A stretch of DNA of 51,408 nucleotides from Desulfobulbaceae bacterium (GTDB lineage: Bacteria; Desulfobacterota; Desulfobulbia; Desulfobulbales; Desulfobulbaceae), in contig JAFLKR010000117.1 of NCBI GenBank assembly GCA_019163135.1, forward strand, positions 1-51,408. The letters run 5' to 3'. Under the pieces are notes generated by a model. The model made no database searches, was not told the origin of the DNA, and was given only the letters and a program-made list of their open reading frames with translations. Both the position numbers and the translations under genes were made by a program. Below, piece by piece: positions 8,095-17,756 of the stretch (position 1 is the stretch's first letter; each line of letters starts with the position of its first letter).

Positions 8095-8159
8095 AAGGGT
8101 TTGAAGCGAAACGGGCGGGTACGGCAGGCCACTTAACCAGCAACAAAGGAACAAACGGT

Positions 8160-8678
8160 ATGGGAAAAATCGGTAGAAATCAACCTTGCCCCTGCGGTTC
8201 AGGGAAAAAATATAAACATTGCTGTCTGCCCGCTCAACAGGCGGGGACGATCGTCAATCCGACCAATCAGATGAAGATTTCATTGATGGCGGCAATCGAA
8301 AAAATTCAGAAACAGGCGGTTGAGAAGAACCCGGCCTTCCATGAGCTTGGCGTCTTTCTGTTCTACAGTGACGACCATGGCGATGCTTGGCTACTGGAAA
8401 TCACCGATTCCGATGCGGTCCAGGTCGCAAGCGGTGGGCAAGCCCTCGAAGTGCCCATCGACGAGAACCCGGAAACCATTGAAATTAATTTTAGCCATAC
8501 CTTTGCCATCCGTGAGCGGCAATTGTTCTTCACCGCCTATGCCGACCAAGCAGAAACCAGGCTGGACAAGGCGCCTGCCCAGCAGATTCACGCAGCCATC
8601 CGACGGTTGCGGAAGCGCTTTCCCCCGGAGATGTTTGCAAAAATGCATGTGGAGCAAGGCGGAGCGGCCGAGAACTGA
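8160..8678 (+). CDS. SEC-C metal-binding motif protein
   Basis: The 172-residue protein starts with a SEC-C zinc motif: Cys-Pro-Cys-Gly-Ser-Gly-Lys-Lys-Tyr-Lys-His-Cys-Cys (about residues 10-22), the same metal site as the SecA tail, where it contacts SecB or the ribosome. The remaining 145 residues (FLFYSDDHGDAWLLEITDSD, then a helical C-terminus) form no family that I can name. AAAGGA lies about 9 bases before the ATG. SEC-C proteins of this kind are usually uncharacterised. It is first of three close genes with VanZ-like and hydrolase. Confidence 0.85.
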   Translation: MGKIGRNQPCPCGSGKKYKHCCLPAQQAGTIVNPTNQMKISLMAAIEKIQKQAVEKNPAFHELGVFLFYSDDHGDAWLLEITDSDAVQVASGGQALEVPIDENPETIEINFSHTFAIRERQLFFTAYADQAETRLDKAPAQQIHAAIRRLRKRFPPEMFAKMHVEQGGAAEN

Positions 8679-8689
8679 GCGCACCTTTC

Positions 8690-9082
8690 ATGAATCCGCA
8701 ACGCCGTTGGTTTCGTTTGGTCCCCGTGGCCCTGGTCATGGGGACCATTTTTATGCAATCGCATCAGTCGGGCGATAGCTTTAGCCTGCCCAATATCAGC
8801 AATATCGACAAATTAGTGCATTGCCTGGTCTATGCGGTGCTCGGTCTGACGGCGATCTTTGCGCTGACCCCGCAGTTTCGACAGCGGAGGCCCTGGTTGG
8901 CGAGCGGTGTCGTGGTGCTGTTCTGTTTGTTCTATGGGATCTCCGACGAGTTCCATCAATCTTTTATTCCCGGCCGAATCTCCAGCGGCGCGGATCTGGC
9001 GGCCGATGCCCTGGGTGGTGTGGTGGCGGTGGTCGGTTACTGGGCCTGGCGGCAATGGAGCGCACCGGGGGAGGGGGCGTAG
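8690..9082 (+). CDS. VanZ-like membrane protein
   Basis: This 130-residue protein has three or four membrane helices (about 9-22, 43-61, 71-90, 108-125). The VanZ-like signatures are present: NIDKLVHCLVYAVLGL, the loop SDEFHQSFIPGR, and DLAADALGG. In VanZ-like proteins the role is mostly unknown; VanZ itself gives teicoplanin resistance, but housekeeping members are widespread and this is one. It lies 11 bases after the SEC-C gene and 8 bases before the hydrolase. Confidence 0.87.
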   Translation: MNPQRRWFRLVPVALVMGTIFMQSHQSGDSFSLPNISNIDKLVHCLVYAVLGLTAIFALTPQFRQRRPWLASGVVVLFCLFYGISDEFHQSFIPGRISSGADLAADALGGVVAVVGYWAWRQWSAPGEGA

Positions 9083-9090
9083 ATTTCCTG

Positions 9091-9864
9091 ATGAGTATCC
9101 TCAAACTGGACGAACAGTCAAATCTGTACTACGAAGAATTCGCCGGCAAGGCGGACCGGCCTCACCTCATTTTTCTCCATGAAGGCTTGGGTTGTGTCGA
9201 ACTGTGGCGTGATTTCCCGGAGCGACTCTGCCAGCGCACCGGTTGTCCGGGGTTGGTTTATGATCGGCTCGGATACGGAAAATCGTCACCGTTGCAACAG
9301 CGTCGCACCATCACCTACCTCCACAACTCCGCCTTGGTTGAATTGCCCCAAGTGATCGAGGCCTTACTGCCCGGCAGGCCGTTTGTCTTGATCGGCCACT
9401 CCGACGGCGGCAGCATCAGTCTCATCTTCGGCGCGGAACAATCCCCTCATCTGAAAGGTATCATCACCGTGGCTGCCCATGTGTTTGTTGAGCAGATTTC
9501 GGTCGAAGGCATTAAAAAAGCGACGGAGGCTTTTACCGAGGGCAAGTTGAAAAAAGGGCTTTCCCGGTATCACGGTGCGAAAACTGAAGCGCTCTTCCAA
9601 GCCTGGTCTGCCACCTGGCAGAGTCCGTGGTTCGCTTCCTGGAATATCGAGTACCTTCTGTCCGCGATTTCGGTGCCGCTACTGGTGCTCCAGGGTCGGG
9701 ATGATCCGTATGGTACCGACGCCCAGGTGCAGGCCATTGTTGCGGGAGCGGGTGGCAGGGCGACGCCGGCGTTGCTTGAAGACTGCGGCCATGCACCCCA
9801 TCAGGAATTCCCCGGACTGGCCCTGGATCTTATGACCTGTTACATCAACAGTATTATCGGATAA
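9091..9864 (+). CDS. alpha/beta-fold hydrolase
   Basis: The 257-residue protein has the hydrolase core in order: oxyanion region FLHEGLGCVELW (near 28), the nucleophile elbow GHSDGG (near 100, Ser), acid Asp in LQGRDDPYG (near 205), and the catalytic His in CGHAPHQEF (near 233). It has no signal peptide. It resembles small cytosolic esterases or haloalkane/peroxidase-like hydrolases; the substrate cannot be assigned. ATG 9091 fits the usual N-terminus better than frames that run back into VanZ. Confidence 0.88.
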   Translation: MSILKLDEQSNLYYEEFAGKADRPHLIFLHEGLGCVELWRDFPERLCQRTGCPGLVYDRLGYGKSSPLQQRRTITYLHNSALVELPQVIEALLPGRPFVLIGHSDGGSISLIFGAEQSPHLKGIITVAAHVFVEQISVEGIKKATEAFTEGKLKKGLSRYHGAKTEALFQAWSATWQSPWFASWNIEYLLSAISVPLLVLQGRDDPYGTDAQVQAIVAGAGGRATPALLEDCGHAPHQEFPGLALDLMTCYINSIIG

Positions 9865-9916
9865 GAAATCTCAGGTCCGCAGTCGCGCTCTCGTTGTAAG
9901 TGCGCAAAACGCAAAC

Positions 9917-9949
9917 CAATGGTGGGTACGCTGTTTGTACCCACCATTG
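9917..9949. terminator. bidirectional terminator hairpin between convergent genes
   Basis: A perfect 13-bp stem, CAATGGTGGGTAC (9917-9929) with GTACCCACCATTG (9937-9949), closes a 7-base loop. It lies between the hydrolase stop and the end of hemB, which point at each other. There are only short T runs on both sides, so it may also act by blocking exonucleases. Confidence 0.7.
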
Positions 9950-9993
9950 ATTATTGCAGCGTTCAGCCTCTCCAGCCAAGCAGTTTTTTTTCC

Positions 9994-10974
9994 TTACTTC
10001 CCTTCAATCAGCAGTTTAGCCATATCCTTGGCAAAATAGGTGAGGATCATATCGGCACCGGCCCGACGGATGGCGATCAGGGTCTCGGCCATCACCCTGT
10101 CCCCATCGATCCACCCTTTTTCGGCGGCGGCCTTGATCATGGCGTATTCACCACTCACCTGAAAGGCGGCGATCGGCAGATCAAACTCATCCTGCAGGCG
10201 ACTGATGATATCGAGGTAGGCGAGCGCCGGTTTAACCATGAGGATGTCGGCACCCTCGTCCACATCCATGGTTGCCTCGCGCAGGGCTTCCTTGCTGTTG
10301 GCCGGGTCCATTTGGTAACTGCGACGGTCGCCGAATTGAGGCGCGCAGTCGGCGGCATCCCGAAAGGGACCGTAAAAGGCCGAGGCGTATTTCACCGCAT
10401 AGGACATAATCGGGATCATGTGAAACGAGCTTTCATCGAGCACGCTGCGGATCTCGCTGACCCGGCCGTCCATCATGTCGGAGGGGGCCACCATGTCGGC
10501 GCCAGCCTGGGCGTGCGAGAGGGCGGTTTTGGCCAGTAGTTCCAGGGTGGCGTCGTTGTCGACCTCATGACCGGCCAAGCAGCCGCAATGGCCATGGTCG
10601 GTGTATTCACACAGGCAGACATCGGTGATCACGGTCATCTCCGGCACTTTATTTTTTAATTCCCTGATCGCCTGCTGGATGATGCCGTTTTTGGCGTAAG
10701 CCCCGGAACCCAGGCCGTCCTTTTTCTCAGGCAGACCGAAGAGAATGACCGAGCGGATGCCCACGGCCAGGCAATCCCTAGCCTCCTTGGCCAACTGATC
10801 GAGGGACAGCCGAAAAACACCGGGCATGGAGGGGATCTCCTGGCGGAGGCCTTTGCCGGGCATCACAAAAAGGGGATAGATCATCTGGTCCGGCACCAAC
10901 CGGGTTTCGCGGATCATGGAACGGAAGGTCTCGGTCTGCCGCATTCTGCGGGGGCGAAATTCGGGAAAAACCAT
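9994..10974 (-). CDS. hemB: delta-aminolevulinic acid dehydratase (porphobilinogen synthase) HemB
   Basis: HemB joins two aminolevulinates to make porphobilinogen for haem, sirohaem and corrinoids. The 326-residue length is standard. The zinc cysteines are visible in [16 protein letters not shown] (near 118), so this is the Zn-dependent kind. The Schiff-base lysines are in [17 protein letters not shown] and [10 protein letters not shown]. In a sulfate reducer the product feeds sirohaem for dissimilatory sulfite reductase. The gene is 65 bases after ntrX on the same strand and may be its last operon partner. Confidence 0.97.
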   Translation of the reverse strand: MVFPEFRPRRMRQTETFRSMIRETRLVPDQMIYPLFVMPGKGLRQEIPSMPGVFRLSLDQLAKEARDCLAVGIRSVILFGLPEKKDGLGSGAYAKNGIIQQAIRELKNKVPEMTVITDVCLCEYTDHGHCGCLAGHEVDNDATLELLAKTALSHAQAGADMVAPSDMMDGRVSEIRSVLDESSFHMIPIMSYAVKYASAFYGPFRDAADCAPQFGDRRSYQMDPANSKEALREATMDVDEGADILMVKPALAYLDIISRLQDEFDLPIAAFQVSGEYAMIKAAAEKGWIDGDRVMAETLIAIRRAGADMILTYFAKDMAKLLIEGK

Positions 10975-11039
10975 GGGGCACCTCTGATTGCTGGTTTTTA
11001 GGGTTGGGATAATGAAAACTCGGGGAGGCAGGGGCGGGT

Positions 11040-12407
11040 CTATCTAACCGTGATACCCAAGGCCTTCACCTTCTTGTGGAGATGACTGCGTTCCATGCCG
11101 ATCAGTTCGGCGGTTTTGGAGACATTGCCGTCATTTTCCTGGAGTTTGGCAGCGAGATAGTCCATTTCGAACTGACGGCGCGCCTCTTTGAAGGAAGCGA
11201 GGTGTTGGTAGCCCCGGCCGGCAGGTTGGGACGGGAGCGGCAACAGCGGCGCATTGCCGAGGAAAAGGGCGACGTCGTTCACCCCGATCTGGTCGCCGGG
11301 GCTCATGATCACCAGTCGCTCGATCAGATTGCGCAGTTCACGGACATTGCCTGGCCAACTGTGGCGTTGGAGCAGTTGCAGGGCCTCGGCATCGAATTGT
11401 TTGCCGTCGATCCCTTTTTTACCGAACTGGTTGAGGAAGTCTTCGATCAGCAGGGGGATGTCCTCACGCCGGTCGACCAGGTCGGGGACCATGATGGGCA
11501 CAACATTGAGTCGGTAGAAGAGGTCGGCCCGGAAGTTGCCTTTGACGATTTCTTCCTCCAGGTTTTTGTTGGTCGCGGCCAGGACTCGAACATCGACCTC
11601 AATGGTTCGGGCACCGCCGACCCGCTCGAATTTTTGTTCCTGGAGGATGCGCAGCACCTTGGCCTGACTCTTCAGGCTCATATCGCCGATTTCGTCAAGA
11701 AAGAGGGTTGAACCATTGGCCTGGTCGAATTTGCCCTTCTTGTTTTCCGTGGCCCCGGTAAAGGACCCTTTGACATGGCCAAACAGTTCGGATTCAATCA
11801 GTTCTTCGGGGATGGCGGCGCAGTTCACGGCGATCATCGGGTGTTTGCTCCGCAGCGAATGGCGGTGAATAGTCTGGGCCACCAGTTCCTTGCCAGTCCC
11901 GTGGCCGCCCCGGATTAGAACCCAGGCATCGGTGGGGGCGACGCGTTCGATCTGTTCGCGTAAGCGGACGATCGGGGGGCTGTTGCCGGTTATGTGGATT
12001 TTGGACGGCCCGCTTTCCCGCAGCAGCCGATTTTCACGTTCCAGTCGGGAGAGTTGAATGCCCTTATTGATCGAGAGCATGATCTTGTCATAGGACAGCG
12101 GCTTTTCGATAAAATCGTAGGCGCCGCTGCGGGTGGCCTGCACCGCGGTTTCGATGGTGCCGTGACCGGAAATCATGATCACCGGCAGATCAAAGCGCTG
12201 TTTGATCAATTTGAGGGCCTCGAGACCGTCCATGCCTGGCATCCAGATATCAAGCAGAATCAGGCTGATATCTTTTTCGTCGAGCAGTTGCAGCCCTTCT
12301 TCGGCGGATGCGGCAGAAAGCGACGCAAAGCCCTCGTCGGCAAGAATGCCGGAGAGCGCCTCGCGAATGGCGGCTTCGTCGTCTATGATCAAAATGGTGT
12401 TGGGCAT
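11040..12407 (-). CDS. ntrX: sigma-54-dependent response regulator, NtrX type
   Basis: The 455-residue protein has a receiver domain (1-120, acidic DD at 9-10, phosphorylation site Asp53 in [11 protein letters not shown]), an AAA+ domain and a Fis-like helix-turn-helix at the end ([14 protein letters not shown]), which is NtrX-like. The Walker A is RGGHGTGKE (166-174), where most family members have GESGTGKE. The sigma-54 contact motif GAFTGA is GSFTGA (214-219), an allowed variant. FLDEIGD (236-242) is Walker B. It sits downstream of ntrY. NtrYX senses nitrogen, redox or envelope state in other bacteria. Confidence 0.9.
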   Translation of the reverse strand: MPNTILIIDDEAAIREALSGILADEGFASLSAASAEEGLQLLDEKDISLILLDIWMPGMDGLEALKLIKQRFDLPVIMISGHGTIETAVQATRSGAYDFIEKPLSYDKIMLSINKGIQLSRLERENRLLRESGPSKIHITGNSPPIVRLREQIERVAPTDAWVLIRGGHGTGKELVAQTIHRHSLRSKHPMIAVNCAAIPEELIESELFGHVKGSFTGATENKKGKFDQANGSTLFLDEIGDMSLKSQAKVLRILQEQKFERVGGARTIEVDVRVLAATNKNLEEEIVKGNFRADLFYRLNVVPIMVPDLVDRREDIPLLIEDFLNQFGKKGIDGKQFDAEALQLLQRHSWPGNVRELRNLIERLVIMSPGDQIGVNDVALFLGNAPLLPLPSQPAGRGYQHLASFKEARRQFEMDYLAAKLQENDGNVSKTAELIGMERSHLHKKVKALGITVR

Positions 12408-12493
12408 CGATGCAGGGTCGGTCAGGCCGAAAAAAAGGAGGTTGCGCTCAGGGGGTACGGCGCCGGGGCCGCCGAATTCGATCTATTATTATA

Positions 12494-14716
12494 TCAGGTA
12501 TCCAGCGGTAGCTCAACCGTAAACACCGTGCCGTTGGGGGGGTTGTTATAGGCGCGGATGCTGCCGTTATGCTCGGTGACAATGGTGTGGGCGATGGCCA
12601 ACCCCAGGCCGGTGCCGGATTTGCGGGTGGAATAGTAGGGCTCGAAGATTCGCAGTTTGACCTCCTCAGCGATCCCCGGTCCGTTATCCGCCACCATCAA
12701 CCGCGCCAGGTGCGGCTCGTTGCCATAGCCGAGGGTTACCTCAATGGTACCGCCATCGCCGAGCACGGAGACGGCGTTGTCGAGCAGATTGATCAGCACG
12801 CGTTTGATCTGGACGGCGTCAAACAGGAATTCCGGCAGGGTCGGATCAATGTGAATTTCGATGGCGAGGTGCTTGTGGGCCTCCTGATAGAGAAACACCA
12901 CCTCTTGCACCAGGCGGCCGAGGTTTTTCATTTCCTTGTGGAGTTTGGGCATGCGGGCAAAGTCGGAGAATTCACTCACCAGCTTTTTGATTTCATCGAC
13001 TTGATTGATGATGGTGGCGGTGCATTGATCGAAAATATGCTGATCTTCGGTGATTTTATCGAGGTACCGCTTGCGCAGGCGTTGAGCGGAGAGTTGGATG
13101 GGGGTCAGCGGGTTCTTGATTTCATGGGCGATGCGACGGGCGACCTCCTGCCAGGCGGCGAGGCGTTGCGCTTTTTCCAGGTTGGTGAGGTTGTCAAAGA
13201 CGATGACAAAACCAATAGGGTTGTGCCAGTCGTCAACCATTCGGGTGATATTGACCTGAAGGCTGAGGGTCTCGCCCCGGCGGATAGTGACCCGCAGGTG
13301 TCGTTCGATCGATGGCTTGCCGGTGCTCAGCAGTTCCTTGAGGAAACTCTCGACAATCTGGACGTGCTGTTTCGGCAGCGCCTGGTGAAAATCTCTCCCT
13401 ATAAACGCGGCCGGTTCAATGGCCAATAATCCTTCGGCGAAGCGGTTGATCGTGGTGATTTGATTGTTCTCGTCCAAGGCAATGACACCGGCAGCCACAT
13501 TTTCCAGAATAGTTTCCAGGTAGCGGCGGCGCTGTTCCGAGACCTCGTTGCTTTCCTGGAGGGCACGATGGGCGGTGGCCAGTTGCCGGTTGGAGGCGAG
13601 GATGTCCGAGGTCATGGAATTGAAGGAGTCGACCAGGAGGCCCATCTCGTCGTCCGCCTCTTTTTCGAGGATGAAATCGAGATCGCCTTCGGCGACGCGC
13701 CGCGTGGCTTCGGCGAGTTTGTTGATCGGTCCGGTGAGGCTGCGGGCGATGTAAAAACCAAACCAGATCGCCCCGAACAGAATCAGGAGGGTAATGATAA
13801 GCAGCATGATGATCAGGCTGAGTTTGATCGGGGCCTTGAGCATGATCAGCTGCTTATACCCAGTGATCCCGTCGGAAATCGACTGCATGGTTTCGAGCTT
13901 GGACGAAGGGATCAGCATCGTGGTCACCAGAAACCAGGTCTGGGGGGGCTCCTGGTTGATCTGGACCGGGACAATGGCCTGGATCAGTTCGCCAATCGTG
14001 GTTCGCTGGGTCACCACCTCGGGACGGTGGTTGGCGGCGGTTAGTCGGATAGCCTCCGAAGGGATGGTCGGTATGACGATGGGCAGCAGCCTCGGGCCCT
14101 TGACCGTGAGCAAGGGGTTGCGTTCGGCGTCGAGCAGCAGGATACTGTCCGGGGCCCCGGGCTGTTCAAGGTTCAGCGTCTTATTGAAAAACTTTTCCAG
14201 GGCCGCACGATCACCAAGGTCAAGGGTGCCGCTTTCCAGAATCGAGACCAGCTGTCGACCTGAATACTCTGCCTGCTGACCGGTATCGTACAAAATTGAT
14301 TGCGCCAGTTTAAGGGAGGATTGCAGAGATTCCTCTACATTGGCGTTGAACCAGTAATCGATGGAGGTGGAGACAAAACGCAGGGCGATGAAGAAAAGAA
14401 TGGCGGTCGGCACCAGGGAGAGCGAAACAAAGGAGATCACCAGTCGGGTGCGCAACTGGGATCCCAGAATTTTCTGTTTGCGCTCAAAGACCAGCTCCGC
14501 AAGATTGCGAAGTACCAGGTAGAGCATGAGCAGGAGCAGGAGCCCGTTGATATTGATCAGGGCAAAAATCAGAATCGTGCTGGAGATGGGCAGATTGAAG
14601 TCGCCGCTGAGTAATCCGCGCTGCACATATCCAAGCACGGGAATCAGCAGAAAGCAGCCAGCAATCACTGAGCGGACCAACCGCTGCTTCTTTTTTTTCT
14701 GTTCCGCGGTGAGCAT
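12494..14716 (-). CDS. ntrY: membrane sensor histidine kinase, NtrY type
   Basis: At 740 residues this is a full NtrY: membrane helices near 12-30, 45-68 and 90-112, then a sensor loop, a fourth helix (IMLLIITLLILFGAIWFGFY), HAMP, and a PAS domain (FVIVFDNLTNLEKAQ at its end). The dimerisation/phosphoacceptor site is RRIAHEIKNPLTPIQ, the NtrY form, and the ATP domain has N (INLLDNAV), G1 (VADNGPGI) and G2 (GTGLGLAI) boxes. It would phosphorylate the NtrX encoded 86 bases downstream. Confidence 0.92.
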   Translation of the reverse strand: MLTAEQKKKKQRLVRSVIAGCFLLIPVLGYVQRGLLSGDFNLPISSTILIFALININGLLLLLMLYLVLRNLAELVFERKQKILGSQLRTRLVISFVSLSLVPTAILFFIALRFVSTSIDYWFNANVEESLQSSLKLAQSILYDTGQQAEYSGRQLVSILESGTLDLGDRAALEKFFNKTLNLEQPGAPDSILLLDAERNPLLTVKGPRLLPIVIPTIPSEAIRLTAANHRPEVVTQRTTIGELIQAIVPVQINQEPPQTWFLVTTMLIPSSKLETMQSISDGITGYKQLIMLKAPIKLSLIIMLLIITLLILFGAIWFGFYIARSLTGPINKLAEATRRVAEGDLDFILEKEADDEMGLLVDSFNSMTSDILASNRQLATAHRALQESNEVSEQRRRYLETILENVAAGVIALDENNQITTINRFAEGLLAIEPAAFIGRDFHQALPKQHVQIVESFLKELLSTGKPSIERHLRVTIRRGETLSLQVNITRMVDDWHNPIGFVIVFDNLTNLEKAQRLAAWQEVARRIAHEIKNPLTPIQLSAQRLRKRYLDKITEDQHIFDQCTATIINQVDEIKKLVSEFSDFARMPKLHKEMKNLGRLVQEVVFLYQEAHKHLAIEIHIDPTLPEFLFDAVQIKRVLINLLDNAVSVLGDGGTIEVTLGYGNEPHLARLMVADNGPGIAEEVKLRIFEPYYSTRKSGTGLGLAIAHTIVTEHNGSIRAYNNPPNGTVFTVELPLDT

Positions 14717-14743
14717 GCAGTTGCCGGTTTTCAGCGTTTCAGG

Positions 14744-15319
14744 TCAATACCTGAATTCTATGGTGCGCCAGTCGGTTTCAAAATCCCATAAGGCAGAGAT
14801 GGGGAGGAGACGATGCATTCCCAGGGGGAGTGAACCTTTTTTCAAGGTGACTTTGAAGTGGATGGCATAAGGGGCATCGGGAACCAGTTGGGCCAGCGCA
14901 ATCACCTTGATTCCGTTGATTTCGGCCATCAACTGTTTGGCCTGTTCGAGATTGCCGGTGGCGACCACTTTGCCGTCCTGATCGGAAAAAGCGATATGGT
15001 ATTCCTGCTTGCTGCTGTCAAAGGTGAGCGTGCGAGTCACGGAGGATTCCACCAGGGTGGTGTCGAGCCAGTTGCTGCTGGTTTTCACCAATTCCAGGTA
15101 GTAGGTAAAGACAACCGGGATGCCGTTCTTGACGCCATCGAGCATCTCCGGGGTAAAACAATTTTTCACCGTGGCAAAGAGTAACAGGTTGTTATCCGAG
15201 GTGGTAACGATGATGTCCTTGATTTCAGGCGTCTGTTCGTTGGCGGCAACCAAGTGGTCGGGGCAAAGCAGCAGCAGGAAACCGCACAGGAAAGTGATTC
15301 GGATAAGTGATAAATTCAT
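14744..15319 (-). CDS. DUF4390 exported protein
   Basis: A signal peptide (MNLSLIRITFLCGFLLLL, cleavage near AAN) precedes a 165-residue soluble domain with the DUF4390 look: an early beta-strand pattern, LDTTLVESSVTRTL, and a C-terminal WRTIEFRY. The function is unknown. In many Deltaproteobacteria this gene directly precedes ntrY, as here (27 bases apart), so it may be a periplasmic partner or input for NtrY; that is inference from neighbourhood. Confidence 0.8.
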   Translation of the reverse strand: MNLSLIRITFLCGFLLLLCPDHLVAANEQTPEIKDIIVTTSDNNLLLFATVKNCFTPEMLDGVKNGIPVVFTYYLELVKTSSNWLDTTLVESSVTRTLTFDSSKQEYHIAFSDQDGKVVATGNLEQAKQLMAEINGIKVIALAQLVPDAPYAIHFKVTLKKGSLPLGMHRLLPISALWDFETDWRTIEFRY

Positions 15320-15387
15320 TGAGTCGTTGAAACACCCATGGGGGAGCTGCTCTTTGATGTTAGCGTCGAAAGCAAAAGTAGCTGTAG

Positions 15388-15416
15388 CATATACCTGATA
15401 GATGGTTTTTTGTCCA
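15388..15416 (-). promoter_or_regulatory. possible promoter for DUF4390-ntrYX
   Basis: On the minus strand TGGACA (plus 15411-15416) and TATATG (plus 15388-15393) are 17 bases apart and about 70 bases before the DUF4390 start. The remainder of 15320-15619 holds no further gene or clear terminator for the upstream ribonuclease gene. Confidence 0.35.
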
Positions 15417-15619
15417 CGACAAGGACAACCCGGCGGCAGGAAGTTGCGGGCTTGAAGGGGTGAATGGTCAGGTTGTTGCGATTGAGCACCGGTAGTTTGT
15501 TAGTCTACCAATGGTCGAGAGATAGAAGTCAAAACAGTACACTTCCGGGGCCATTTTTTCAGGACTACTTTGGCACTCATTCCTGCCGGGCGGTTGCGGA
15601 TAGCTGTCGTAAGTCAGGC

Positions 15620-17623
15620 TTACCACTCGACTCGGAGGATATTATCCAGCGGTTTAACCCTGGCAAGTTGGAGGCGTACCGTGTCGCCTGGCTCGACCGG
15701 GAAGGCGGGATTGGGCGGCAGGTCGACGTCAAAGAGGCAATCGCAGAGCAGGAGATTGACCCGTTTCGGACCGACCCCGACCACCAGGGCTTTGACGCGC
15801 TGGCCTTCCCGTGGTTGCAGATAACGAAGGATCCAGTAGCGGTTCCGCTGCTGGCGGATAGCATTGGCCCGGCCGAGTTTTTGCTGGATAATGCCGGCAA
15901 AGGTCTTACATTCTTCACCGGAAAAGAGAATGCCACGGCCGTGGATCATGTTGCTCAGTTGGTGCTGCATGACCAAATCAAGAAAGCGACGAATAGGCGA
16001 GGTAATGGTGGTGTAACTGTTGAGTCCGAGGCCGCTGTGGGGTTTGGGATGGGAGGTCAGTTCGCCGCGGGACAGGAAGCGTCGCTGCCGGGCGATATCC
16101 TGCAAACTGTTCTGGGCGCCGGCGATGAGTCGTTTCCTCGGCGGCGGTTGGGAACGGAACAGACCTGGAGCCTCCTGGCCGGCCAGATAATTGGCGGCGA
16201 GGCCGTTGGCCAGAATCATCAGTTCGGAGACGAGGTTGCGTGAGGGGGTATCCACCGGCGACAGGTAGACTTGGATATGCTCCCGGTCGCGGATATCGAC
16301 ATTGACATCCGGCAGTGACAGCAGAAGCGCTCCTTTGTCGATCCGTTGCTGTCGAAGTTGCTGGCGCACCACGTTCAACATCATCAGGTCGGGGTCGCGG
16401 TCGATCAGCGAATCTGCCTCGCGATAGCTCAATTGGCGTTTGACTTCGATAACCGCGGGGACAATGGTGGAATGAATGAGCGTGCCGTCCTTTGCCAGGG
16501 TGACCAGGAAACTGATGGTCGGCCGGAGTTTGCCTTGGATCAGGCTGCAGACATCCAGGCTGAGGTTCTTGGGCAGCATGGGAATGTGCCCTTCGGGAAA
16601 ATAGAGCGAGGTCGATCGTTCCCGGGCCTCGGCGAAGAGCGGGCTTTTCGGTGGAACATAATAGCTGACATCGGTGATGTGGATACCGACTTGGATATTG
16701 CCGTCTGAGGTTTTTTCGACATGAAGGGCGTCGTCAAAGTCGCGGGTGAAACTGCCGTCGATGGTCAGGATGTTGAGCGCTCTGAGATCGCGTCGTTTGG
16801 GGTCGGCGAGCAATTCTTCGGCCGTCGCTTCCCGCAGGGTCTCGGCGATTTGGAGGCAGGGTTCCGGAAATTCAACCGGCTGGTCTGATTTGAGCAGGGC
16901 CAGATTCTCGTCCGGGTCCCAGACCTTGGCTTTCACCAGCAGGTCGTAGCCGGCATGGGGCGAGGTCAGGCCAGCTTTTTTCAGCACCTGGCGAATGAAT
17001 TCCTCCTCGGCACTTTCGCTGCCGAGCAGCACCCACTCGCAGAGCCATTGCAGGCAGCGTTCCCGGTCCGGCCACTCGCTATCGGTGACCGGCAGGCCCT
17101 GCATGATTTTTTGCAGTGAGTCGGCGGTCTGTTCCAGCAACTGCGCTTTATCTTGTTCTCTTCGACGTTGCAAGAGCAACTGTTCAACTTGTTCCGGGGT
17201 GTGCGCCGCGATGCTGCCGTTTTTAAATTTAAAGAAAAGCGAGTCGGCAAAGATTGCCCGGAGAAAGCCGGCCCGCTGGTCATCGTCCACTGCATTGCCG
17301 AAGTGAAGTTCTGCCAGGAAGTCCAGCGTAAATTCGTTGCCGGGTTCTTCGCAGACGATTTCCCAAAGCTCCTTGAGGCTGATCGCTGCCGCCAGTGCGG
17401 TCCGGTTGGCGGCAACCCGTTGCAGTGTTGCCGTCAGGGCTTCCCGGCTCAAAGCCGGTGGATAGACCTGTCGTGATGCAAGGAGAATCCGGGTTTCCGG
17501 CAGATTGATTTCCCGCCCGTTTTGATTCAGGAGGTGGATCTTTTTGTCGGTTATGCCGGTGACGTGACCGCAGCAAAATTTGCCGCCATCGATAAATTCA
17601 ATAAGACTGCCGGAGAAAATCAT
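15620..17623 (-). CDS. RNB-domain (RNase II/R-like) exoribonuclease
   Basis: The 667-residue protein carries a full RNB catalytic domain, with the acidic metal site [17 protein letters not shown] (near 291) and the conserved C-terminal [15 protein letters not shown] (near 550). RNase II-type enzymes degrade RNA from 3' to 5' in the cytoplasm. The N-terminal 270 residues are helical with a short RNA-binding-like start and lack the usual cold-shock domains, so it belongs to the shorter RNB group found in Deltaproteobacteria and cyanobacteria rather than to canonical RNase R (about 800). A short S1-like end ([13 protein letters not shown]) follows. It diverges from era. Confidence 0.88.
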   Translation of the reverse strand: MIFSGSLIEFIDGGKFCCGHVTGITDKKIHLLNQNGREINLPETRILLASRQVYPPALSREALTATLQRVAANRTALAAAISLKELWEIVCEEPGNEFTLDFLAELHFGNAVDDDQRAGFLRAIFADSLFFKFKNGSIAAHTPEQVEQLLLQRRREQDKAQLLEQTADSLQKIMQGLPVTDSEWPDRERCLQWLCEWVLLGSESAEEEFIRQVLKKAGLTSPHAGYDLLVKAKVWDPDENLALLKSDQPVEFPEPCLQIAETLREATAEELLADPKRRDLRALNILTIDGSFTRDFDDALHVEKTSDGNIQVGIHITDVSYYVPPKSPLFAEARERSTSLYFPEGHIPMLPKNLSLDVCSLIQGKLRPTISFLVTLAKDGTLIHSTIVPAVIEVKRQLSYREADSLIDRDPDLMMLNVVRQQLRQQRIDKGALLLSLPDVNVDIRDREHIQVYLSPVDTPSRNLVSELMILANGLAANYLAGQEAPGLFRSQPPPRKRLIAGAQNSLQDIARQRRFLSRGELTSHPKPHSGLGLNSYTTITSPIRRFLDLVMQHQLSNMIHGRGILFSGEECKTFAGIIQQKLGRANAIRQQRNRYWILRYLQPREGQRVKALVVGVGPKRVNLLLCDCLFDVDLPPNPAFPVEPGDTVRLQLARVKPLDNILRVEW

Positions 17624-17653
17624 CAGTTTAACACGTTGCGAAGTTCGAGGGTC

Positions 17654-17756
17654 ATGGTATCCTAGAGTGGATAGCAGGATTCCGCCTCTTTGTCATTCTT
17701 TTCTTCAGGGAAGTTTCTGATCCCTCTTTGCTCTATAGGATACCATCAGTGGATAG
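17654..17756. repeat. inverted repeat plus direct repeat in the ribonuclease-era spacer
   Basis: ATGGTATCCTA (17654-17664) is repeated in reverse as TAGGATACCAT (17736-17746). Each copy has AGTGGATAG beside it (17666-17674 and 17748-17756) in direct orientation. The pair encloses about 70 bases between divergent genes and the right copy runs into the era start codon. It may be a twin operator or the remnant of a small duplication. Confidence 0.5.

Noticed and set aside
11758-11777. Non-functional NtrX because GAFTGA reads GSFTGA
   Set aside because: The Ser variant occurs in active family members; Walker motifs and the helix-turn-helix are intact.
14037-14100. Frameshift or second gene inside ntrY
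   Set aside because: The ntrY frame is open throughout with all kinase boxes in order; the plus-strand frames here are shadows.
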